Below are positions 9,246 through 17,497 of a stretch of DNA of 64,000 bases, piece after piece (within the stretch, counting starts at the first letter, position 1; every line of letters begins with the position of its first letter). Under the pieces are notes generated by a model. It did no database searches and was not told where the DNA came from. It worked only from the letters and a program-made list of their open reading frames with translations. Source of the stretch: CALMEH01 sp964548225 (GTDB lineage: Bacteria > Acidobacteriota > Blastocatellia > Pyrinomonadales > Pyrinomonadaceae); contig CAZJQP010000003.1 of assembly GCA_964548225.1 (NCBI GenBank), positions 62,001 through 126,000 of the forward strand, written 5' to 3'. The position numbers and the translations under genes were made by a program.

Positions 9246-9274
9246 TTGCCGATTTTTATCTTTTGAGTTAAAAT
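9246..9274 (+). promoter_or_regulatory. Candidate mutS promoter
   Basis: TTGCCG (9246-9251), a 17-bp spacer and TAAAAT (9269-9274) lie 25 bp before the mutS ATG. No clear Shine-Dalgarno sequence follows, so the leader would be short. It is a reasonable sigma-70-type match in an AT-rich divergent gap. Confidence 0.4.
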
Positions 9275-9298
9275 TTCGATTCTCGTTACATTTTATAT

Positions 9299-11980
9299 AT
9301 GCAAAATGCCACGCCGATGTTTCGGCAATATCTCGAAATAAAAAAACATTATCCTGGCACACTTTTATTTTTTCGGCTTGGCGATTTTTACGAACTTTTT
9401 GGCGAAGATGCCGTAATCGGTTCGCGTGAATTGGAAATTACGCTAACCGCCAGACACAAAGATTCGCCGAATCCGATTCCGATGTGCGGCGTTCCGCATC
9501 ACGCGGCGGCTGGTTATATTGCGCGGCTGGTGAAAAAAGGGTTTCGCGTGGCGATTTGCGAACAAACCGAACAAGCCGGAAAAGACGTTAAATTAGTCAA
9601 ACGCGAGGTCGTCCGCGTCATCACGCCCGGCACGGCGATTGACCCGCAACTGCTCGAATCGAAAGAATCGGTTTATTTGGCGGCAATTTGCGGAACAGGC
9701 GAAAAATTCGGTCTGGCTTTTCTCGAACTTTCGACCGGCGAATTTTTTACGACAGAATTTTCCGGCGAAAACGCTTTTGCAAAAGCGCAAGCAGACATCG
9801 AAAGTTTCTCGCCCAAAGAATTGTTGTTTCCCGAATCCTTGCATAAATTAGTCGAAAACACTTTCGCTCCCTCTAAACCAACGTTATCAGACGCATTAAA
9901 CGTCGTTTCGATTTCTTCTCCGACAAATGCAAAATTTTCTACCGCTTTGACTTCACTCGATGATTGGCTATTTCACGAAGAAGATTGCGCCGTTATTTTG
10001 AAAAACCAATTAAAGGTCAAAGAATTGACGGCTTTCGGATTGAATGAAAAATCCGAGGCGATACGCGCATCAGGAGCGGTTTTGCGTTACGCTCAAGATA
10101 CGCAGAAGGCTTCGGCAGAACATATTTCCGAATTGAGTTTTTACTCTTCAAACGAATTTATGATTTTGGACGCGATAACGCTTCGCAATCTCGAAATCGT
10201 TGGGTCAAAAGGCGAAAGCAGTAAAAAAACTCTTCTCGGTGTGATTGATGAAACTGTAACCGGAATGGGCGCAAGGCTTTTGCGTTCGTGGCTTTTGCGC
10301 CCTTCAATCAAACGAAGCGAAATTCAAACGCGCCTTTCCGCTGTTTCCGAACTCACAGATTCGATGTTGCGTGATAAGATTCGCTATCTTTTAAAGGAAA
10401 TTTCTGACTTGGAAAGACTCGTCGGCAGATTAAATCTCGGTGCGGCAACAGCAAGAGATTTGCTCGCGCTTTGTCGTTCCCTTTCACAAACACCAACCAT
10501 CAACACAACGTTATCGGACGCACAAAGCCTTTTAATTCAGGTCTTGAGCGAAAACATTTTTGAACTTCCCGAAATCCGCGATTTGATTTCACGTTCAATT
10601 TCAGACGAACCGCCTTTGAATTTCGCTGACGGCGGCACAATCCGTGACGGATTTAACCGTGAATTAGATGAATTTCGTCAAATTTCAAAATCTGCTAAAC
10701 AAATTATTGCAAGTTTTGAAGAACAGGAACGGACCCGAAGCGGAATAAATAATCTGAAAATCAAATTCAACAACGTCTTCGGCTACTTTATTGAAATTTC
10801 AAAAGGCAATATTTCGCGTGTTCCCGAAGATTATGAAAGACGGCAAACTCTAACAAACGCAGAAAGATACACGACTCCGCAACTCAAGGAATGGGAAGAA
10901 AAAGTTCTCGGTGCGGAAGAAAAAATTATTGCGCTGGAAACCGAACTTTTCGGGCAAATTCGCGCCCGTGTCCGCGAAGAAACGCAAAAAATTCAATCAA
11001 CGGCTCGCGCACTTGCAACTTTGGATGCACTTTGTTCATTGGCGCAAACTGCAACGCGCCGAAATTATGTTTGCCCGACTCTTCACGACGGCGATGAAAT
11101 CGAGATAAAAAACGGCAGACACCCGATTGTCGAAGCGTTTTTATCTGATGATTTTATTCCGAATGATTTGTATTTGAACAATTCCACAGACAGATTATTA
11201 ATTATTACCGGACCGAATATGGGTGGAAAAAGCACTATTTTACGACAAATTGCTATCATTCAAATTCTCGCGCAAATCGGTTCGTTTGTTCCGGCTCAGT
11301 TTGCGAAACTTCCGATAGTTGACAGAGTTTGGACTCGCGTCGGCGCATCTGACGATTTATCTTCGGGACGTTCGACGTTTATGGTCGAAATGACTGAAAC
11401 TGCCTCGATTTTGCACAATGCGACGGCGCGTTCGTTGATTTTATTGGACGAAATCGGACGTGGAACTTCTACATTTGACGGACTTTCAATTGCCTGGGCA
11501 GTTGCCGAATATCTGCACAATTCGCCCGAACATTCGGCAAAAACACTGTTTGCAACGCATTATCACGAACTGACGGAACTTGCGGAAAATCTTCCCGGCG
11601 CAAAAACTTATCAAGTGTTGGCAAGCGAAAAAGACGGCGATGTTGTTTTTTTACACAAATTAAAAAAAGGAAAAGCCTCTAAATCGTATGGCATTGCCGT
11701 TGCAAAACTTGCCGGACTTCCAAACAAAGTTATTGAACGTGCTAAAGATGTTCTGGCAAAACTCGAAAAATATGAACTTGCAGTATTTGCTGAAAATAAA
11801 TCCGAAAGTATCGAAAAAGCCGTAAATCGTGCCGGACAAAGTAAAATCGCTTCGCAATTTTCTCTTTTTGCAATGTCGAACGAAAATGTAATTGACGAAC
11901 TTCGCGCTTTGGAATTAGACAATTTAGATGAACAAAAAGCAAAACAAATTCTGAAAGAATTGCAAAAAAAAGTGATTTGA
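9299..11980 (+). CDS. mutS: DNA mismatch repair protein MutS
   Basis: Recognises base mismatches and small loops and starts methyl-independent or MutL-directed repair. The 893-residue protein is full length for MutS1. The mismatch-reading Phe-x-Glu motif is F30-Y31-E32 in RLGDFYELFGED. Core and clamp domains fill the middle (FNNVFGYFIEISKGN near 490). The ATPase domain has Walker A TGPNMGGKST near 637-646, Walker B LILLDEIGRGTSTFDG near 712 and LFATHYHELTELA near 755. The C-terminal SQFSLF motif near 860 precedes a short tail as in other MutS1 proteins. It is a single transcription unit, divergent from the export operon and convergent with the CAP-domain gene. Confidence 0.97.
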   Translation: MQNATPMFRQYLEIKKHYPGTLLFFRLGDFYELFGEDAVIGSRELEITLTARHKDSPNPIPMCGVPHHAAAGYIARLVKKGFRVAICEQTEQAGKDVKLVKREVVRVITPGTAIDPQLLESKESVYLAAICGTGEKFGLAFLELSTGEFFTTEFSGENAFAKAQADIESFSPKELLFPESLHKLVENTFAPSKPTLSDALNVVSISSPTNAKFSTALTSLDDWLFHEEDCAVILKNQLKVKELTAFGLNEKSEAIRASGAVLRYAQDTQKASAEHISELSFYSSNEFMILDAITLRNLEIVGSKGESSKKTLLGVIDETVTGMGARLLRSWLLRPSIKRSEIQTRLSAVSELTDSMLRDKIRYLLKEISDLERLVGRLNLGAATARDLLALCRSLSQTPTINTTLSDAQSLLIQVLSENIFELPEIRDLISRSISDEPPLNFADGGTIRDGFNRELDEFRQISKSAKQIIASFEEQERTRSGINNLKIKFNNVFGYFIEISKGNISRVPEDYERRQTLTNAERYTTPQLKEWEEKVLGAEEKIIALETELFGQIRARVREETQKIQSTARALATLDALCSLAQTATRRNYVCPTLHDGDEIEIKNGRHPIVEAFLSDDFIPNDLYLNNSTDRLLIITGPNMGGKSTILRQIAIIQILAQIGSFVPAQFAKLPIVDRVWTRVGASDDLSSGRSTFMVEMTETASILHNATARSLILLDEIGRGTSTFDGLSIAWAVAEYLHNSPEHSAKTLFATHYHELTELAENLPGAKTYQVLASEKDGDVVFLHKLKKGKASKSYGIAVAKLAGLPNKVIERAKDVLAKLEKYELAVFAENKSESIEKAVNRAGQSKIASQFSLFAMSNENVIDELRALELDNLDEQKAKQILKELQKKVI

Positions 11981-12019
11981 AAAGCGAAGCGTGATCGGCT
12001 TGTCCGCACTCGATTTATT

Positions 12020-13039
12020 TTATTTTATTTCTTTTGCCACCGGTCGCGGTTTTACGGTTATTGAAAGATAATTTTGCGTGTCAACGGTCATCGTTATCAT
12101 AATGTTTCCAAAAAATGTTGTCTGCGGAACTTTCGAATTTGCCTGAAGATTTTTTATCGCCGCATCTGCCCAAGTTTCGCGTTCTTTCCACCCGAAAACG
12201 AGATTATTTAGAAAAATACTGAGCAATTCGCGGTTTTTCTTATTAATTTGATAATTTTTTTCAAGTTTTATTTTGATTCCGATTGTGGCTTGAGAAACAT
12301 CCGCTTGTGTTCCTGAAGCTTCCAGCAAGACGGATTTATCGGGCGAACTTCCTGTCCATTGTTCGTTTTGGGCGGTTGAAGAATTTTTTTTAATCGAGAT
12401 TACATCGGTTAAACCTTTGACCGCATTATCAAATGTAACCCCCAAACCGAAATTTTTGTTTTCTTTAAGCGCATCTCTTATCCCTGATTTCGCCCCGAAC
12501 CAAATTGCCGCTTGGTTTCCAATAATTGCAACGCCGAATGCGTTAAATTCCGTGTCATTCCAAATATCTAAATTCAAAATTAAAGCATTGTGCATCGGAC
12601 TTTTTTTCCATGCCTCAAGTGCCAGCACGGGCGTAGCGTTTCCGTTATTATTACGATATAGATTTTCATACGCTTTGCCGTCATATTCAACTTTCAGTCT
12701 TTTCGGCGCATCAAAGACACATTTCCAAGTATCGGTATTTTTGATGTCGTAAGGGCAATTGCTCCACCCGTGAGTGAAAGTTTTTAAATTCAATGAAATA
12801 TCTAAAAGATGCCGGTTGGCAACAATACTCAAAGATTCTGAAAGCGGCACAACCGGCAGATTATTTTTTGCCCGATATTCATTGACAATCCGGTAAAGCT
12901 CTTTTTCAGATTGATTTAACTCATCTCCAACACATTTTTTTTCATTGAAAATTTTCTCGCCTTCGCATTTTACCTGTCCGAATGCCATAACAAATGAAAC
13001 TGACACAAAAAAAAGAAGTAAGAAAAATTTGCAAGCCAT
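12020..13039 (-). CDS. Secreted CAP/SCP-like domain protein
   Basis: A 339-residue exported protein with a signal peptide (MACKFFLLLFFVSVSFVMAFG). LNQSEKELYRIVNEYRAKNNLPVVPLS near 40-66 is the start of a CAP (cysteine-rich secretory/PR-1/SCP) domain. It is followed by a histidine in IVANRHLLDIS, THGWSNCPYD near 90, and AVAIIGNQAAIWFG-like CAP core residues near 175. The C-terminal half (about 210-339) has no family I recognise. CAP domains are found in many secreted bacterial proteins, mostly of unknown activity. It has its own unit between mutS and the CHAD gene and converges on mutS. Confidence 0.7.
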   Translation of the reverse strand: MACKFFLLLFFVSVSFVMAFGQVKCEGEKIFNEKKCVGDELNQSEKELYRIVNEYRAKNNLPVVPLSESLSIVANRHLLDISLNLKTFTHGWSNCPYDIKNTDTWKCVFDAPKRLKVEYDGKAYENLYRNNNGNATPVLALEAWKKSPMHNALILNLDIWNDTEFNAFGVAIIGNQAAIWFGAKSGIRDALKENKNFGLGVTFDNAVKGLTDVISIKKNSSTAQNEQWTGSSPDKSVLLEASGTQADVSQATIGIKIKLEKNYQINKKNRELLSIFLNNLVFGWKERETWADAAIKNLQANSKVPQTTFFGNIMITMTVDTQNYLSITVKPRPVAKEIK

Positions 13040-13132
13040 AACTTTATTTTAACTAATTTCGCAAATTAATTTCAAGAATTTCGTATTGACTTGCGTATTC
13101 ATTACGTTCTTCCTGCTCGTTAATCTGTTAAA

Positions 13133-14074
13133 ATGAGATTAATGATAAATAAATCTGTCAGCCCGGATTCTTTTGAAAACGCCATTGATTGGGCGGCAGA
13201 TGTTTTGTGCGGACGTTTTGACGAGGTCTATAAATTACGCCAAGCCGCACTTCAGACTGAAGATATTGAAGGTGTTCACCAAATGCGTGTGGCAATAAGA
13301 AGACTTCGCAGTGCATTGCGAGATTTTTCGCCGTTGCTAAGAAGACGTGCTTTTACGAAATCAAGGCGAGATTTAAAAAAACTTGGAAATGCTCTCGGCA
13401 CGGCACGGGATTTGGATGTAGCAATTGCCGCACTCACCAAACTGAAAAAAAAAGCGAAAAACGAAATCGTCAAAAAAGATATTGAGTTGAAGACGGAAAT
13501 CCGTCTCGCACAACGCCAAAAAGTCCAAACAATTCTAAAAAAAACACTTGAAATTTCCGCTTTTGAAAAGATGCGCGAGCGTTTTTTGAGAGCGGTTGAA
13601 ACAGCGGTTAAGGCAAATGGAAAAACTGCCGCATTATCCGCCAAAGAAGCCGGAAATAAAGTTATTTTGAAATCTATCGAGGAATTCTGCGAACTGAGCG
13701 ACAGTCTTTATAACCCATTCGACTGCGAAAATCTCCATAAACTCCGCATTGCCGCCAAACGACTGCGTTATACCATCGAGATTTTCAAGGAGTGTTTCAG
13801 TGATGAATTCGCGCCATTTGCCCAAGAAATTACTGAAATGCAAACCTTTCTCGGCGAACTTCACGACCGCGATATTTGGATTGAAAATTTCAGCCGCCGT
13901 TTGCACAAAACAACCGATAAAACGCGCCTCGCCGATTTCTGGCTCTTGTCGCACTTTGTCAAAGAACGCACCAAAAATTACCGTGCCGCGCTTAATTTGT
14001 GGAGCAAATGGCAGAAAAATGATTTTCTTCAAAAACTTCAGGAAATCTTAAAACCATATAGCGTGAAAAATTGA
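13133..14074 (+). CDS. CHAD domain protein (polyphosphate-binding)
   Basis: A 313-residue all-helical protein with two CHAD repeats. The first is marked by EGVHQMRVAIRRLRSALRDF (about 47-66) and the second by NLHKLRIAAKRLRYTIEIFK (about 200-219). Conserved histidines and many Arg/Lys line the face that binds inorganic polyphosphate in characterised CHAD proteins. It has no CYTH triphosphatase domain. It reads towards a polyphosphate:AMP phosphotransferase gene 625 bp downstream, which supports a polyphosphate role. ATG at 13133 or at 13142 could be the start; neither has a strong ribosome binding site. Confidence 0.88.
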   Translation: MRLMINKSVSPDSFENAIDWAADVLCGRFDEVYKLRQAALQTEDIEGVHQMRVAIRRLRSALRDFSPLLRRRAFTKSRRDLKKLGNALGTARDLDVAIAALTKLKKKAKNEIVKKDIELKTEIRLAQRQKVQTILKKTLEISAFEKMRERFLRAVETAVKANGKTAALSAKEAGNKVILKSIEEFCELSDSLYNPFDCENLHKLRIAAKRLRYTIEIFKECFSDEFAPFAQEITEMQTFLGELHDRDIWIENFSRRLHKTTDKTRLADFWLLSHFVKERTKNYRAALNLWSKWQKNDFLQKLQEILKPYSVKN

Positions 14075-14136
14075 TTTACTCACGTTACACGGAGCGCAAA
14101 TTTTCGATTTATCGCTTTCAACAACAAAAAGCGGCA

Positions 14137-14514
14137 AACTATCACCCGAAAATATCCAAATATCGGCAAAAGTTGTGGAACTATCGGCAAAAGCTGTGAG
14201 CCTATCGGCAAAAGTTGCTGAACTATTGGCAAAAGTTGTCCAACTATGGGCAAAAGTTGCTGAACTATCGCTGTAAGTTGGCAAACTATCGGCGTAAGTT
14301 CACCAACTAACGCTGTAAGTTCACTAACTATCGCCATAAGTTGGCGAACTATCGCTGTAAGTTCGTCAACTATCGCTGTTAGTTGCTCAACTATCGCTGT
14401 AAGTTCGTCAACTATCGCTGTAAGTTGACGAACTATCGCTGTAAGTTGGCGAACTAACGCTGTAAGTTGGTGAACTAACGGCGTTAGTTTGCCAACTTAC
14501 AGCGTTAATTTACT
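14137..14514. repeat. 21-bp tandem repeat array, locus A (18 units)
   Basis: Eighteen consecutive units of exactly 21 bp, without a single-base slip. The first 18 bases follow AACTATCGCTGTAAGTTG with substitutions; early units have GGCAAAAGTTG instead of GCTGTAAGTTG. The last three to four bases of each unit vary freely. Each unit contains the inverted arms AACT/AGTT. The array fills most of the gap between the CHAD gene and the polyphosphate phosphotransferase gene, both on the plus strand. It stays open in several frames only because 21 is divisible by 3. The remaining 14515-14699 shows nothing recognisable. Confidence 0.95.
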
Positions 14515-14699
14515 GCCGAACATTGAAAATAACTCAATAAACATCGGTATTTGACGAACTTTCGCAAGTTTTAAGACCTTTTTCGCCCGACAACGCCGCA
14601 AATAATGGCGAGATTTTACAGAGGAAAAGTGATGAGAATCACAACAAAAATAACAACCGCGTGGCATAATCAAAAAAGACAGATTCCAAAAGTGGCTAT

Positions 14700-16178
14700 A
14701 TGTTTGAAACAGCGGAGCTTAAACGAAAAATCAGTAAAGAAGACTACAAGACGCAGGAGCCTGAACTGCGAATGCAGTTGCTTGATATTCAGGAAGATTT
14801 GAAAGAAGCGAATTTTCCGGTGATTATCCTAATCGGCGGCGTTGACGGCGCGGGAAAAGGTGAAACGGTCAATTTGCTGCACGAATGGATGGATGGGCGT
14901 TATCTTGAAACACATGCCTTCGGCGAACCTTCAGACGAAGAACGTGAACGTCCCGAATCATGGCGTTTTTGGCGCGTCTTACCACCGAAAGGTCGTATCG
15001 GAATCTTTTTCGGCTCGTGGTATACTCGCCCGATTGTTGATTGCGTCTATGGCAAAACGGACGAAACTGAACTCGACAATTCAATGATTGTAATAAATAA
15101 CTTTGAAAAAGAATTGGTTGACGACGGCGCACTAATCATTAAATTCTGGTTTCATCTGAGCAAAAAAGCGCAAAAAAATCGGCTCAAATCATTGAGCAAA
15201 GATCCGAAAACCCGTTGGCGCGTAACAAAATTGGATTGGAAGCATTTCAAAATGTATGACAGATTCCGCCAAACTTCCGAACGTGCCTTGCGTGCAACCA
15301 GCACGGGCGAAGCAACATGGACAGTCATTGAAGGCGAAGACGAAAGATACCGAAGCATCACCGTCGGGAAATTTATTCTCGAATCAATAACGAAACATCT
15401 CGCCGCAACAAAAAAAGCGAAACCGACAGCAAAAGCGAAAAAACCAAAGCCTTCCGAGGACGAATTGACATTGCTCGACACACTCGATTTGACACAAAGT
15501 TTGAGTGAGGAAAAATATAAATCTCAACTCGAAAAATATCAGGGAAAACTCAATCTTTTATACCGCAAAGCTAAAACTGACGGTTTTTCGGCAATTTTGG
15601 TATTTGAAGGCTGGGATGCCGCCGGAAAAGGCGGAATCATTCGCCGCATTACGCCCGCGATGGATGCACGCGATTATCAAATAATCCCGATTGCCGCACC
15701 AACCGATGAAGAAAAAGCGCATCATTATCTTTGGCGTTTTTGGCGGCATCTGCCGCGGATGGGGCGCGTAACGATTTTTGACCGCAGTTGGTATGGGCGC
15801 ATTCTGGTTGAGCGCGTCGAAAGTTTCGCCCGCGAAGAAGAATGGAAACGCTCCTTTGCCGAAATTATCAATTTTGAAGAACAGCTTACCAATCACGGCA
15901 TTTTGTTATTGAAATTTTGGATTCACATTAGCAAGGACGAACAGCTTAGACGTTTTGAAGCGCGGCAAAACACGGCTTATAAACATTACAAAATCACGGA
16001 CGAGGATTTTCGAAACCGCGAAAAATGGAACGAATATGAAATCGCTGCCAACGAAATGGTCGAACGCACCGGAACGGAGTTTGCCCCGTGGCATCTAATC
16101 GAAGCCAACGACAAAAAATTCGCCCGCATCAAGGCATTGAAAATTTTTTATGAAAGTTTGAAAAAAAAGATTGGTTAA
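14700..16178 (+). CDS. pap: Polyphosphate:AMP phosphotransferase (two-domain PPK2)
   Basis: A 492-residue protein with two PPK2 kinase modules, the arrangement of class II Pap that phosphorylates AMP to ADP with polyphosphate. The N-terminal module has Walker A GGVDGAGKGE (about 44-53), RFWRVLPPKGRIGIFFGSWY near 88, and degraded lid residues. The C-terminal module has GWDAAGKGG near 303, RRITPAMDARDYQ, RFWRHLPRMGRVTIFDRSWYGRILVER near 348, and WHLIEANDKKFARIKAL near the end. The FDRSWYGR motif is intact only in the second module (first has FFGSWYTR), so catalysis is probably C-terminal. Only ATG 14700 is possible because an in-frame TAA lies just upstream. A strong terminator follows. Confidence 0.9.
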   Translation: MFETAELKRKISKEDYKTQEPELRMQLLDIQEDLKEANFPVIILIGGVDGAGKGETVNLLHEWMDGRYLETHAFGEPSDEERERPESWRFWRVLPPKGRIGIFFGSWYTRPIVDCVYGKTDETELDNSMIVINNFEKELVDDGALIIKFWFHLSKKAQKNRLKSLSKDPKTRWRVTKLDWKHFKMYDRFRQTSERALRATSTGEATWTVIEGEDERYRSITVGKFILESITKHLAATKKAKPTAKAKKPKPSEDELTLLDTLDLTQSLSEEKYKSQLEKYQGKLNLLYRKAKTDGFSAILVFEGWDAAGKGGIIRRITPAMDARDYQIIPIAAPTDEEKAHHYLWRFWRHLPRMGRVTIFDRSWYGRILVERVESFAREEEWKRSFAEIINFEEQLTNHGILLLKFWIHISKDEQLRRFEARQNTAYKHYKITDEDFRNREKWNEYEIAANEMVERTGTEFAPWHLIEANDKKFARIKALKIFYESLKKKIG

Positions 16179-16279
16179 TTTATGGCAAAAAATCGAATTT
16201 TTTAATGCGATTGTCAGAAATTCTTTCTGAAAAGACGTTTTGTGTCAATAATTTACCAATGTAATAGAAAATGTCTTTG

Positions 16280-16323
16280 GTAGAACAAGCGGATAATTTT
16301 TTGACCGCTTGTTCTACTTTTTC
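16280..16323 (+). terminator. Rho-independent terminator after pap
   Basis: A perfect 13-bp inverted repeat (16280-16292 with 16305-16317), arms GTAGAACAAGCGG and its complement, followed by a run of T. It lies about 100 bp after the pap stop and before nagZ, so it ends the pap message. Confidence 0.85.
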
Positions 16324-16388
16324 TTTAACTGTCTGCGCCACGACACTTTATAAATTACTTTAACATTGCTACAATTCACGATAGAAAA

Positions 16389-17477
16389 ATGCCTGAGCAA
16401 ATCCTTTCTCTTTCAATCGAGAAAAAAATCGGACAAATGTTTTTTATCGGAATTCCTTCAACGGAATACAATTTAGCAACGCGCAATTTAATCGAAAAAA
16501 TCGCGCCGGGCGGAGTTTGTCTGTTCACTCGAAACATTCGTGAAGCCGCAAAAACCAGAACTTTATTGGACGATGTTACTTCTGAAAGCCCAATATTGCC
16601 TTTTCTCAGTATTGATCAAGAAGGCGGATTGGTTGATCGTCTGCGTCGTATTTTTGAACCGATGCCGGCAGTCGGTTCGTTAAAAACTTTGGAACAGGCA
16701 CAAAAATTGGCGGAAATCACCGCTGAAGTTTTGCGAATTTTAGGTTTTAATATGAATTTCGCGCCTGTCGTTGATGTTTCAAGTGAAGTGCGGAATAAAT
16801 TTATCAATGGTCTTAATTCGCGCACTTTTGGAGATTCAAAAGAAAAAGCATTTGAATTTGGCAAAATATATCTCGAAACTTTGCAAAAAGGCGGCATCAT
16901 CGGCTGTTTGAAGCATTTCCCCGGTCTTGCCGCCAGCACAATTGATTCGCACGAAGATTTGCCTGTCGTAAATATTTCTCAAGAAGAATTTTACGAGGAA
17001 GATTTGTTCCCGTATCGGCGAATAAAATCAGATGCAATAATGATTGCTCACGCGGCTTTTCCGAAAACGGATTTGCAGGAGCGCGATCAAAGTGGCAAAC
17101 TTTTACCGTCGTCTCTAAGTTACAATTTCACTACCGGATTATTACGAAACGATTTGAGATTTGAAGGCATCTCAATCACCGACGATATGGAAATGGGTGC
17201 AATTGTAAAAAACTACGGCATCGGCGAAGCCTGTAAAATGGCGGTCAATGCGGGAATAGATATGTTGGCGATTTGTAATAATCCGGCGGCGATTCTCGAA
17301 AGTTTTGAGGCTGTTTCAAAAGCAGTCAGTTGCGGTGAAATCAGCGAAGCGCGGATTGATGAATCTTTGAAACGCATAACCGCTTTGAAAACTTCGATAA
17401 ATTCTCCCTTGTCCTTCAATGAAAGCCGTCTGCACGAACTTTCAAAAGATATTTTAGAATTAAAAAACAATTTATAA
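16389..17477 (+). CDS. nagZ: Glycoside hydrolase family 3, beta-N-acetylglucosaminidase NagZ-like
   Basis: Predicted to remove the terminal GlcNAc from muropeptides during peptidoglycan recycling. The 362-residue single-domain GH3 protein has the NagZ-type length. Visible motifs are IGQMFFIGIPS near 15, LFLSIDQEGGLVDRL near 74, MNFAPVVDVS near 122, the substrate-binding KHFPG near 178 followed by the loop histidine-containing DSHEDLP, and the nucleophile aspartate in SITDDMEMGAI near 260. No signal peptide is seen, as expected for a cytoplasmic enzyme. A GGAGGA ribosome site for the next gene directly follows its stop, linking it to the peptide-binding lipoprotein. Confidence 0.85.
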   Translation: MPEQILSLSIEKKIGQMFFIGIPSTEYNLATRNLIEKIAPGGVCLFTRNIREAAKTRTLLDDVTSESPILPFLSIDQEGGLVDRLRRIFEPMPAVGSLKTLEQAQKLAEITAEVLRILGFNMNFAPVVDVSSEVRNKFINGLNSRTFGDSKEKAFEFGKIYLETLQKGGIIGCLKHFPGLAASTIDSHEDLPVVNISQEEFYEEDLFPYRRIKSDAIMIAHAAFPKTDLQERDQSGKLLPSSLSYNFTTGLLRNDLRFEGISITDDMEMGAIVKNYGIGEACKMAVNAGIDMLAICNNPAAILESFEAVSKAVSCGEISEARIDESLKRITALKTSINSPLSFNESRLHELSKDILELKNNL

Positions 17478-17497
17478 ATTCGGAGGAACTTTAATTG

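Noticed and set aside
10891..11108. Short plus-strand ORFs within mutS
   Set aside because: Out-of-frame shadows of mutS with no ribosome site and no recognisable domain.
14048..14337. ORFs on the minus strand reading ATFADSS-like and QLLPIV-like heptads across the 21-bp array
   Set aside because: They exist because a 21-bp repeat keeps frames open; they lack a ribosome site, have no known domain and overlap in two frames at once.
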